Assembly: GCA_052033935.1 (NCBI GenBank)
Contig: JBPOJE010000025.1
Span: 1-64,000, forward strand
DNA length: 64,000 nucleotides
Direction of reading: 5' to 3'
Origin: JAGVUD01 sp052033935
GTDB taxonomy: Bacteria > Armatimonadota > UBA5829 > DSUL01
In this document: positions 53,802-62,500 of the stretch, in pieces
How positions within the stretch are numbered: the first letter of the stretch is position 1
Layout of the letters: each line of letters starts with the position of its first letter
The notes under the pieces: generated by a model
The model's database searches: none
The model's input: the letters and a program-made list of their open reading frames with translations, nothing else
Told to the model about the DNA's origin: nothing
Program-made: the position numbers and the translations under genes

Positions 53802-54632
53802 ATGAGACAAACCCTTCCCGTCTTCATCCTATCGCTCTGCGCGGCCGCTTCATTCGCGCGGAGTATGCCGGAGGTCACTCCGGTGATCGAGCCCATGCCC
53901 GCCCTGCGCAGGCCATCAGTCGTGCTGCGCGCGCCGGAGGTGTGGCGCGAAGGCAAGGATGCCGAAATCGTCGTCGAGACCACCGATGTGGCCATCGCTT
54001 CCGTTTCTGTGTACGTCACCGCCGAGCGGACGCCCGTGGGTGGCAAATCCCGTGGCGAGTTCACCTGCGTGCTTGTTCCCGCTACCCCGGTCGGATATTC
54101 CATCGAGATGCCGAATGTCACGTTTGTGCGCCACGCATTCAAGGTGCCCTTCTACGATGCCGTTCGCCTCCGTCTCATCGCCAAGGGTTTTGACGCGGCT
54201 GGCCTCGAAGTAGCGCGGGCGAAGATGCTCGTCACTTTCGTCCCGGCGTCGGTGCCGGCGGATATGGCGAGTGGTGTCGTCGTCAGCAAGTCGCGCCAGC
54301 GGATGTTCGCGCTCAAGGACGGCGTGGTGAAGGCCGCCTGGGTGGTTTCAACGGGCCGGCGTCACAAAGACGGCGGAGGCCCGACTCCCACGATGGTCTC
54401 CCGCATCCACAACAAGATGCGCGTGGCGCACTCAAACCGCTACGCAGTGGATATGCGCTACTGGAACGCCATCACAAGTGACGGGCGCTATGGTATCCAC
54501 GCCACCTGGCCGAGTAAATACCCGAGGCTGGGAACACCCGATTCGCACGGCTGCGTGCGCCTGCACTATGTCGACGCGCGGGAGTTCTACAAGATGGCAC
54601 CCGTGGGGTGGCCGGTCGTCGTTACGCAGTAG
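53802..54632 (+). CDS. L,D-transpeptidase (YkuD domain), exported
   Basis: Peptidoglycan cross-linking or protein-to-peptidoglycan linking enzyme. ATG at 53802 gives a 276-aa protein with a signal peptide (RQTLPVFILSLCAAASFARS). An N-terminal Ig-like segment (about 40-150) is followed by the YkuD domain (about 155-276) with His233 (YGIHATW) and the catalytic SHGCVRL motif (His249, Cys251). The upstream in-frame ATG at 53709 would put 31 residues before the signal peptide, so it is rejected. It is next to rodA and envelope peptidase genes. Confidence 0.88.
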   Translation: MRQTLPVFILSLCAAASFARSMPEVTPVIEPMPALRRPSVVLRAPEVWREGKDAEIVVETTDVAIASVSVYVTAERTPVGGKSRGEFTCVLVPATPVGYSIEMPNVTFVRHAFKVPFYDAVRLRLIAKGFDAAGLEVARAKMLVTFVPASVPADMASGVVVSKSRQRMFALKDGVVKAAWVVSTGRRHKDGGGPTPTMVSRIHNKMRVAHSNRYAVDMRYWNAITSDGRYGIHATWPSKYPRLGTPDSHGCVRLHYVDAREFYKMAPVGWPVVVTQ

Positions 54633-54680
54633 TGCCAAGGGACGGCGGTGTCCGTAGCAGCGGCGAGGCGCGAAACGGCC

Positions 54681-55781
54681 TCAGAAAGCGATGCGGTGGC
54701 GGCGAATGTACACGCCCATCACCAGCCCGAGAGCGGTCATTGTCGCGAGCAGGTTGCTTGGCCCGTAGCTGCAGAGCGGGAGCGGCACACCCGTGACGGG
54801 CATAATCCCCAGCGTCATCCCGATATTCACGAAGATATGAAACAGCAGCATTGCCAGCACGCCGCCGGCAAGGCAGCGGCCCAGGCGTTCCTCGGTGGAC
54901 TGCATGGCGTTTACCACCCGGCTCACCAGCAACCAGAACATGCCCACCAGCGCCGCCGCGCCCGCGAAGCCGAACTCCTCGCCCACCACCGTGAAGATGA
55001 AGTCTGTGTGCTGCTCCGGGATGAAGTTGAGCTGGCTCTGTGTCCCCTGGCGGTATCCGAGTCCCTTCAACTGCCCCGAGCCTATCGCAATCCGCGACTG
55101 ACGGATGTGATAGCCGCTTCCGCGCGGATCGGCGTCGGGGTTGAAGCACGACGTCAGCCGTGCCTTCTGATAGTCCTTGATGATACCGGTGTTCCACGCG
55201 ATGGCGCTCAGAACAACGGCCCCCACCACAACCCACGCGATGTGCGCCGCCCGCACTCCCGCCGCCATGGAGACGCCCAGCCAGATTGTGCCCAGCACGA
55301 GCGCTGTGCCGAGATCCGGCTGTTTGAAGATCAGAAACAGGGGCAGCCCCACATGCGCGAGCGACTTCAGAACGGTGCGAAGATCGCCGATTTCGTCATA
55401 ATGCCGTACAAACAGCACGGAAAGGGTAATAATGAGGGCGACCTTCGCGGGCTCGGAAGGCTGGATATCTATCGGCCCTATGCTGATCCAGCGCTGAGCG
55501 CCATGTGAGTGACGCCCGAAGATGTCCACAATCAGCAGCATAAGGACCGTGAGCCAGTAAATCCATCCGGATATCCGCGGCAGGAAGTTGTCATCCAGTG
55601 CGGCTGCAATCGCCAGCAGCACCAGCCCGATGAGAGCGCTGCCAATCTGCTTCTGCAGAAGCGAGAACGCGAACTTGCCTCCTCCCGCCGCCGAGAAGAT
55701 GGCGAATATCCCGCACAAACTGATCGCCGTCAACAGGAGCAGCAGCAGCCAGTCAATGTTCTTGAGAGTTCTGGATCGCAT
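54681..55781 (-). CDS. rodA: Rod shape-determining glycosyltransferase RodA (SEDS family)
   Basis: Polymerises peptidoglycan glycan strands for cell elongation, together with a class B PBP. The 366-aa product has about ten membrane segments. SEDS motifs include HGAQRWISIGPIDIQPSEPAK, KQPDLGTALV, GSGQLKGLGYRQGTQSQL and PEQHTDFIFTVVGEEFG, where Asp260 is the proposed catalytic residue. RodA is favoured over FtsW by length and by the KQPDLG and GYRQGTQ pattern. ATG at 55781 precedes RSRTLKNIDW. The longer in-frame extension is the antisense of the M16 gene. The divergent M16 gene starts very close by or even overlaps. Confidence 0.93.
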   Translation of the reverse strand: MRSRTLKNIDWLLLLLLTAISLCGIFAIFSAAGGGKFAFSLLQKQIGSALIGLVLLAIAAALDDNFLPRISGWIYWLTVLMLLIVDIFGRHSHGAQRWISIGPIDIQPSEPAKVALIITLSVLFVRHYDEIGDLRTVLKSLAHVGLPLFLIFKQPDLGTALVLGTIWLGVSMAAGVRAAHIAWVVVGAVVLSAIAWNTGIIKDYQKARLTSCFNPDADPRGSGYHIRQSRIAIGSGQLKGLGYRQGTQSQLNFIPEQHTDFIFTVVGEEFGFAGAAALVGMFWLLVSRVVNAMQSTEERLGRCLAGGVLAMLLFHIFVNIGMTLGIMPVTGVPLPLCSYGPSNLLATMTALGLVMGVYIRRHRIAF

Positions 55782-57117
55782 AGTAACAGCGCGCGGCATC
55801 GCGCAACCACGCCTGTTTGCCCGCGCCGCCGCAGCTATTCTAGCAGGGATGGCCCTGTTCGTCGCGGCCTTTTTGCCCGCCAGCGCCGCAAAGATAGTGA
55901 CCCGCACTCTGCCCAATGGAGTCAAGCTGATCGCCGCCCCCGATCCGGCGCTTCGGCTCGCCTCGCTGGACGTGTGGGTGCGGGCGGGTGCCGCCCTCGA
56001 GAAGCCCGATGAGGCGGGAGCGGCGCACTTCCTGGAGCATGTTATCTTCAAGGGCACCCCCACGCGGCCGGCGGGCAAGCTCGACCAGGAGATGGAGAGC
56101 CTGGGAGCTACGCTTAACGCCCAGACCTCGCGTGACTGGGCGCATTTCTACACGACCGTGGCAGCGGAGTATCTCGACACCGCTATTGATGTGCTATCGG
56201 ACGCGCTGCTCAGCCCCGCGTTCAAGGACAACGACGTCGAGAGGGAGCGCCGGGTCATTCAACTCGAGATCGCCAGCCGCCGCGCCGAGCCGATGCAGGT
56301 TCTGGACGAAGCCATGACCGAAGCGCTCTTCGGCGGGCACCCTTACGGACGGCCGGTTTATGGCACGGTCGAGCAAGTCAAGGCGCTGAACGCGGCCAAA
56401 CTGCACGCCTTTCGGGATCGCTGCTATACAGGCGCCGCGATGACGGTCATCGTGGCGGGCAATGTTGACCCGGAGGATGTGCTGAAGAAGCTGGCGGCCC
56501 GCTTCGACAAGGTCCCGCGCGGCGAGGCGCCCGCGTGGCCGGAGCCCGCCGCCGGGCCGGAGAGCCGCACCATGGTGGAACTGCCCCGTGCCGGCGACGG
56601 TTCCGAGTGGCTCGGAATCTGCTTCCTCGGGCCGTCCGTCGCCGAGCCGGCGGATGTCTGGGCGACTGACATCCTGGTTTCGTGTCTGGTGCGCAAGGGG
56701 GCGGGGATTGCCTACGACCGCCTTGTGACGCGCGACAAGACGGCGCTCGCGGCGGACACGAGTTTCCTGACGCAGCGGCTTCCTTCGCTGATCGGCATTG
56801 CCGTGGCGCCGCTCAGCGGAAAGACTGACGACTGCATAGCGGCCGTGCTGGAGGAGATCGGCAAAATCCGAACGGGCGGCGTGCCGGAAGCCGAACTCGA
56901 GCAGGCCCGCAGGTTCGTGCTGGGCACCTACGCCTTCGATATTGAGACCGCTTCGGGGCAGGCCTCAAGCCTCGGTTTCTATTCAGTCATAAGCAGCGTG
57001 CAGGACAGTGTAAACTACATCGCGAGCATTCGTGCTGTAACCGCCGCGGATGTGAAGCGGGTCGCTGGAGAGTATCTCGATCCGGACAGAGCGGTGATTG
57101 TGAGGATGACGAAATGA
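55756..57117 (+). CDS. M16 zinc metallopeptidase, catalytic member of a pair
   Basis: Exported M16B-type peptidase. The inverted zinc motif is HFLEH (His91, Glu94, His95 counted from ATG 55756), with the third ligand Glu171 in VIQLEI 76 residues later, so it should be active. The N-terminus is uncertain. ATG 55756 gives an arginine-bearing leader ahead of the hydrophobic AAAAILAGMALFVAAFL but overlaps the divergent rodA start by 26 bp. ATG 55849 avoids the overlap but leaves a very short hydrophobic start without positive charge. Neither has a clear Shine-Dalgarno site. Its stop overlaps the next start (ATGA), and the next gene is its non-catalytic partner, as in known M16 heterodimers. Confidence 0.85.
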   Translation: MFLRVLDRIVTARGIAQPRLFARAAAAILAGMALFVAAFLPASAAKIVTRTLPNGVKLIAAPDPALRLASLDVWVRAGAALEKPDEAGAAHFLEHVIFKGTPTRPAGKLDQEMESLGATLNAQTSRDWAHFYTTVAAEYLDTAIDVLSDALLSPAFKDNDVERERRVIQLEIASRRAEPMQVLDEAMTEALFGGHPYGRPVYGTVEQVKALNAAKLHAFRDRCYTGAAMTVIVAGNVDPEDVLKKLAARFDKVPRGEAPAWPEPAAGPESRTMVELPRAGDGSEWLGICFLGPSVAEPADVWATDILVSCLVRKGAGIAYDRLVTRDKTALAADTSFLTQRLPSLIGIAVAPLSGKTDDCIAAVLEEIGKIRTGGVPEAELEQARRFVLGTYAFDIETASGQASSLGFYSVISSVQDSVNYIASIRAVTAADVKRVAGEYLDPDRAVIVRMTK

Positions 57118-58451
57118 AGAGACTCACCGCAGTGGCGCTCGCGCTCCTGTTCGTCACGTCCGTTGTCCTGCCTGCGTGCGCGCAGGAGGCGCGCGGCGTG
57201 CGCAAGGTTACCTTCCCGAACGGGTTCCGGCTGCTCGTGAAGCCCGAGAGGGGCAAGGGGCTCATCGCGCTTACGGCGGTCATACGCGCCGGGGCACCGG
57301 AAGAGAAGGACAGGCCCGGCATCGGGCGGGTGCTGGCCCGCACCCTGCTATCGGGGGCGAAAAACCTCTCTCCCCGGCGGCTTGCACAGCTCTCCGACGA
57401 AGTCGGGGGCGAGTTCTCGGTCACCTGGGACCTCGACTATACGGAAGTTTACGTCTCGACCACGAGCGACCAGCTATCAAGCGCGCTGCAGCTTCTCGCC
57501 GAAACGCTGGTGGACCCGAAGTTCGATCCGAAGCTGGTCGAAGAGGCAAAAACAGCCATCGCCGATGATATCGCGTTGGTGAAGAAGAAATCCTTCCAAC
57601 TCGGTTACGACGAGCTGCGCCGCATCCTCTATGCGGATTCGCCCTACGGGAGGCCACTGCTCGGTGATCGCTGGGCGGTGGAAGCGGTGACGCCCACCGC
57701 TCTGCACGAGTACGCGGACAAATGGTTCGTTCCCTCCAACATGGTGCTTGCCGTGGTGGGTGACGTGACATTTGAGGATGCGCAGGAAGCAGCGAAGCTC
57801 TGGTTTGCGCGTAAGCCCGCCGTTGCCCAGCCGAAGCGTCCGGAAGTCCTCGACAACCCCGGCCCTGCTGCCCCCCCGTCCGTGCTCGAGGTGGACTCGG
57901 GCGCGGCGTACGTGGTGGCGGGCTCGCTTGCGGCGGGGCTTGCCTCGCCCGATTATGCGGCCGACATGGTGGTCTCGACGGTGCTCGGGGGCGGCAAGGC
58001 AAGCCGCATGTTCCGCGAACTGAGGGAACGGGACAGCCTGGCGTACGAACTAGGTACCCTAATGCCGCCGCTCCTCTACCAGTCTCACATTGTCGCCTAT
58101 GTCGCCAGCGCCCCCTACTATGTCACTACGAGCGACGCGACCGTTCAGCCGCTGACCGACACCGTGCGTGCGGCGTTGAAAGAGACCGTGGAGTCCCTGC
58201 GCGCCCGGCCTATCACGGCAGAAGAAGTGGAGCGGGCCAAGCGCTACGTAATCGGCACCTATGCGCTGCGCCACCAGCGTCAGCAGGAGCGCTCGAAGCA
58301 TCTGGCGTGGTATGAGGCGATGGGAGTCGGCTTTGCCACCGACGACAGATTCGCCGAAAAGGTCAACGCAGTCACGCTTCAGGATGCCCAGGCGAGCGCG
58401 CGGAGGCTGTTTCAGCGCTCGGCGATGGTCGTTGTCGTGCCCAAGCAGTAA
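57114..58451 (+). CDS. M16-family protein, non-catalytic partner
   Basis: 445-aa exported protein with a signal peptide (MKRLTAVALALLFVTSVV, ending about ACAQE). It has the two-lobed M16 fold (FPNGFRLLVKPE; YGRPLLGDR; GGGKASRMFRELRERDSLAYEL) but the HxxEH site is replaced by GIGRVLARTLLSGA, so it cannot bind zinc in the usual way. It keeps the substrate-binding Arg...Tyr pair of non-catalytic subunits. ATG 57114 overlaps the stop of the catalytic gene, which fits equal production and a heterodimer. Likely periplasmic. Confidence 0.88.
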   Translation: MKRLTAVALALLFVTSVVLPACAQEARGVRKVTFPNGFRLLVKPERGKGLIALTAVIRAGAPEEKDRPGIGRVLARTLLSGAKNLSPRRLAQLSDEVGGEFSVTWDLDYTEVYVSTTSDQLSSALQLLAETLVDPKFDPKLVEEAKTAIADDIALVKKKSFQLGYDELRRILYADSPYGRPLLGDRWAVEAVTPTALHEYADKWFVPSNMVLAVVGDVTFEDAQEAAKLWFARKPAVAQPKRPEVLDNPGPAAPPSVLEVDSGAAYVVAGSLAAGLASPDYAADMVVSTVLGGGKASRMFRELRERDSLAYELGTLMPPLLYQSHIVAYVASAPYYVTTSDATVQPLTDTVRAALKETVESLRARPITAEEVERAKRYVIGTYALRHQRQQERSKHLAWYEAMGVGFATDDRFAEKVNAVTLQDAQASARRLFQRSAMVVVVPKQ

Positions 58452-58455
58452 GTGC

Positions 58456-59310
58456 TCAGTATCCGAAGCGTATCGGGCGGCCATCGGCGGCGGCAAGAGC
58501 CCGGATGTGAGCAAGCTGCTTCTGTTTCGCCCTTTGGTAATCCTCATCGGGAATCACTTCGAGCTTCGTGCTCCAGCTCAGGCCCCCGAAATGTTGGTAG
58601 GTCGCCTGGAACCACTTCGGCATGTAGTGGTAACGCAGTCCCGCCTCGCGCATGGCGTGTGCCAGCTTGCCTCCCGTGTCGTAACAGAACTTCCTGCCCG
58701 TCTCAGGGTTGACGCTCTGAACCCCGTCCTGGAAAGACACGGACAGCCTGTCGCGAAGCGATGTGCGAACGCACATGAGCCAGGTCGAGGGTGCCTCACC
58801 GAGATCGAGTGGCTCTCCCGTAACGGGCGCGGGGTGCCCAAACTCCGGCTCGCGCTTCTCAGCCGCTACAAGGTAGATGTCCGGGTTGCGCTCCATCACC
58901 GCCACCATGTCCGTCAGCGGGTCGCGCGCCAGAAAAAGCATGTCCGAGTCCACGGCGAACCAGTAAGGGGTGTCCACGGACGTGTGGACCTCGTCCAGCC
59001 AGAGATAGTGTCTCCGCGCTTCAGGCCTCTTGTCGAGGCGCATGGGAATCTGCCTGGCCAGATCGTCCAGAAACTCGACCGACCCGTCCGTCGAGCCGTT
59101 GTCGCCGATCCACAGCCTGCAGCGCGGATAGCCAGTTGTCGCGGCGAGGCTCTTCAGAGTAAGCTCTAGTGCGTCACACGTGTTCAGGCTGCTGATGAAC
59201 ACCGTCACCGGCGGTAGTGTGGTGGGGTCCGGCCTCGGCAGCAGGCAGCGCAGGGGCGCCGCGGCCCGTTTGGCGAGTATCTTGTGACGGTAGTTGAGGA
59301 ATCTGCCCAT
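58456..59310 (-). CDS. Family 2 glycosyltransferase
   Basis: 284-aa cytoplasmic or membrane-associated GT-A enzyme. It opens with VTVFISSLNTCDALELTLKS, has the nucleotide-sugar motif DNGSTDGS (70-77) and the metal-binding DSD (121-123) in WFAVDSDMLFL. The sugar and acceptor are unknown; envelope polysaccharide is a reasonable guess from the neighbours. The start at 59310 is preceded by GC-rich leader with a hairpin (GGAACC 59329-59334 with GGTTCC 59344-59349) and no clear ribosome-binding site. The gene converges with the M16 pair, 4 nt apart. Confidence 0.85.
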   Translation of the reverse strand: MGRFLNYRHKILAKRAAAPLRCLLPRPDPTTLPPVTVFISSLNTCDALELTLKSLAATTGYPRCRLWIGDNGSTDGSVEFLDDLARQIPMRLDKRPEARRHYLWLDEVHTSVDTPYWFAVDSDMLFLARDPLTDMVAVMERNPDIYLVAAEKREPEFGHPAPVTGEPLDLGEAPSTWLMCVRTSLRDRLSVSFQDGVQSVNPETGRKFCYDTGGKLAHAMREAGLRYHYMPKWFQATYQHFGGLSWSTKLEVIPDEDYQRAKQKQLAHIRALAAADGRPIRFGY

Positions 59311-59489
59311 GTGCCCGGCCCGGCCGCCGGAACCCCGGCGGAAGGTTCCCTATTGTGGTCGAATGCCGGGGCACGCGGCAAAGCGACCGCAAAAGTCGTG
59401 TGCAAAAAAGCAGGAGAAGCCGCCGCCGGGCGCGAAATACACGTCTGGCGTGTTCCGCGGACGCCCCGGGGCTGGCGATCGGGGTGTTC

Positions 59490-59518
59490 TTGAACGCGGC
59501 GCGCTCTCGTGCTATAAT
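59490..59518 (+). promoter_or_regulatory. Near-consensus promoter of the M28-like/FtsX-like gene
   Basis: TTGAAC (59490-59495), 17-nt spacer, perfect TATAAT (59513-59518). The predicted start is near 59525, about 35 nt before the coding start. Confidence 0.85.
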
Positions 59519-59560
59519 CGCCGCAGCCCGTCCCCGGGCGAGACTTTTCCTGGAGCCACT

Positions 59561-62500
59561 CTGATAGACAAACGTAGAGCACTAAAGTTCTTACTGCTCC
59601 TGTTCTTCATCTCCGCAACCGTCGCTGTCGTCCGGCCGGTGCCAAATTGGACACCGCCTCAGGCGATGGCGCAGGACGAGCAGAAGACCGATCCCAGGCT
59701 TGAAGCCCGGTTCAGGTCGCTTGCTGCAGAGGTGGACGACGCCCGCATAGCCGCCGTGATGAAGGACCTGTCGAGCAGCGCCATCGGGTCCCGCGTCATC
59801 GGGTATCCCGGCTCGAAGCTCGCAAGCGAGTACGTGCAGGCGCAGTTCCGCAAGTGCGGCCTCACCGATGTCACGGTCGCGCCGTTCAAGACGAGCATCC
59901 CCATGGACCGCGGGGCGTCCGTGAAGGCGGGCGGAGAGAGCATCCACCTCTATTCGCTCTGGCCCAACATGGTGCGCACATCGCAGGTGGGGCCTGAAGG
60001 CGTCAAGGGCAGGCTGGCCTACATCGGAGACGCCAGCCTCAAGGCGATGAGCGGCAAGCAGATGGCCGGAAGCATCGCTCTTGCCGAGTTCAACTGTGCC
60101 TACGACTGGCTGAACGCCGTGCGCTCGGGAGCGAAAGCAGTTATCTTCCTCGAACCGGATAGCACGCTCCGTGGCGAGGCGGACACCAAGATGATGTCCA
60201 TCCCTGTGGACGTGCCGCGATACTGGGTCTCCAGAGCGGACTCGGCGGCGCTTAAGGCTGCTGAGGGCACTGAGGTCACCATCAACTGCCAGATGCCGTG
60301 GGAGAAGGTGACCGGGCGCAACATATTGGCGAAGATTCCCGGGTCCGATCCGAAGCTGCGCGATCAGATTGTCATTCTGAGCGCCTATTACGACTCCACC
60401 AGCATCGCGCCGGCTATCGCCCCGGGCGCCGAGTCCACCTGCGGAATCGCGGGCCTGTTCGAGCTTGCGAGGGTCTTACAGAAGAATCCGCCAAAGCGCA
60501 CGGTCTGGCTGCTTGCAACCGACGGGCATTTCCAGGGACTGGCGGGAATCAGGTTCTGGCTCGATCAGAACTTCGACCGTTTCGTTCAGCCGGGCATCGG
60601 CGAGAAGATCTCGCGCTGGTTCGCCCGCGTGACCGGCCGCCCCGCGCCGAAGCGTGACCGCGACAGCATCTACCTGTTCTGCGGGCTCGATCTCTCCAGC
60701 CATTCGCAGGGCGTGGGCATGTTCTACAAGGGGTATTTCTACGATTTCCGCGAGGATCTGAAAGGGCGGTTCTCGGACCTCGCCACCGTCGCGCGGGAGA
60801 ACGCGGCCGCCATCGCGAAGGCTCTCGGGCGCGACGCGGAGCAGGCGTTTGCCGACGGCGTCAACGACATCGCTGGCAAGAACTGGCGCAACTACATACC
60901 CGGAAAGATCGCCTTCGACGCTGAGGCTGTGTCGGTAGGCGGCGGCGTTGGCATCTCCTTTGCCACCATCAACGACGCGCGGCCGCAGGTAGACACGCCG
61001 TTCGATACGTTTGAGAAGACGGATCCGGCCAATGTGGGCGAGCAGGTCCGGATGATTGCCTGCATCATTGACCGCTTCGTGCAGGACCCCACCCAGACGG
61101 GACGCCTTTCAGCGCGCACGTTCCCCATCCGCGATCCGAACGCCTTCCAGCGCATCGGGATTCAGGGAGGGTTTGCCACCGTCAGCGGGCAGGTCGTCGA
61201 ATACGATCCGCGCAGGAGCTTCGTGCCCAACCAGCCGGTCGGCGATTCCATTGCCATCTACCGTAGCGGGAACAAGTCGTTCATGGGTGTGCGTGCCAAC
61301 CTGGTGGAGGTCACGGATGGCAAGGGCAACTTCAGGTTCCCGGGAATCGCGCCGGTCACGGCGTATGGAGGTGTGCACCCCAGTTCGCTTGCGGGCTACA
61401 ACCTCGATAAAGAGACCGGTGCCATCCGTTTCGCGCCCGACCAGGGCGTGTTCGGAGGGGAGTTCAACTACACGGCGTTCGACGTGGCCACCTCATCCAA
61501 GGCCATGCCCGTCATCGTGTTCCCCTGCGTCGCGACGAATTTGTTCGATCTTGTAGATCCGCAGTCGTTGCGCGTTCTCGGTGGGCTGCAGGTGCTGGAT
61601 GGAGCAACGAACGGCCCTCCCCGGACGTTTGGAACCGCCGTCGCCGTGCCTGAGTGGATGGTGTCGCACGTGGAGGACGGCGCGGTCATCTTCACCGAGC
61701 CGGACATCAACATAAAGATACTGATGGACGCCGGTCCGGCTGCCATGCGTCTGCTCCTGCTGAACTCGACCGGGTCCGACACCGCGGCCCAGGCCGAAGG
61801 CCACGGGTACAACGTCGGCAACGGAACGGTCATAACCAACACGGCGTACAAAGCCGCGAAGGACATGTGGATGCTGAACGACTTCCGTATCCGGAGGCTC
61901 GCGCGGTACCGCATCATCAATCAGGGTCTCGACAAGCTCCACCAGCAGGCGAAAGCCGAACTTACGAAGGCCGAGGACGCGCTGAAGGCAAAGGACTTCG
62001 AGTCGTTTGAGTCCTACTCCCGCAGCGCGTGGGGATTCGCCGCGAGGGCCTACCCGGATGTGCAGCGAACGGCGTCCGATGTTGTGCGCGGCGTTCTCTT
62101 CTACATGGCCCTGTTGCTCCCGTTCGCCTTCTTCCTCGAGCGCCTGTTCTTCGGGTGGCCCGACTTGAATCGGCAGCTCGTCACGTTCACGTTGATCTTC
62201 ATCATTGTGACGCTCGGTTTCAGCCGCATTCACCCGGCGTTCGAGATCACGCTCAGCCCGATGATCGTCATTCTTGCGTTCATCATGCTCGTGCTCTCCG
62301 CGCTCGTCATCTTCCTTGTGACGGGCAAGTTCGAAGAGCAGCTCCGGGCGCTGAATCGCCAGGTCAGCGGCGTGCACCGGGCCGATATCGGGCGCATAAG
62401 CGTCGCAGCGGCGGCGTTTTCGTTGGGTGTCTCGAACATGCGGCGCCGCAAAGCTCGAACGGTTCTCACCTGCGTGAGCCTCATTCTCGTGACGTTCATC

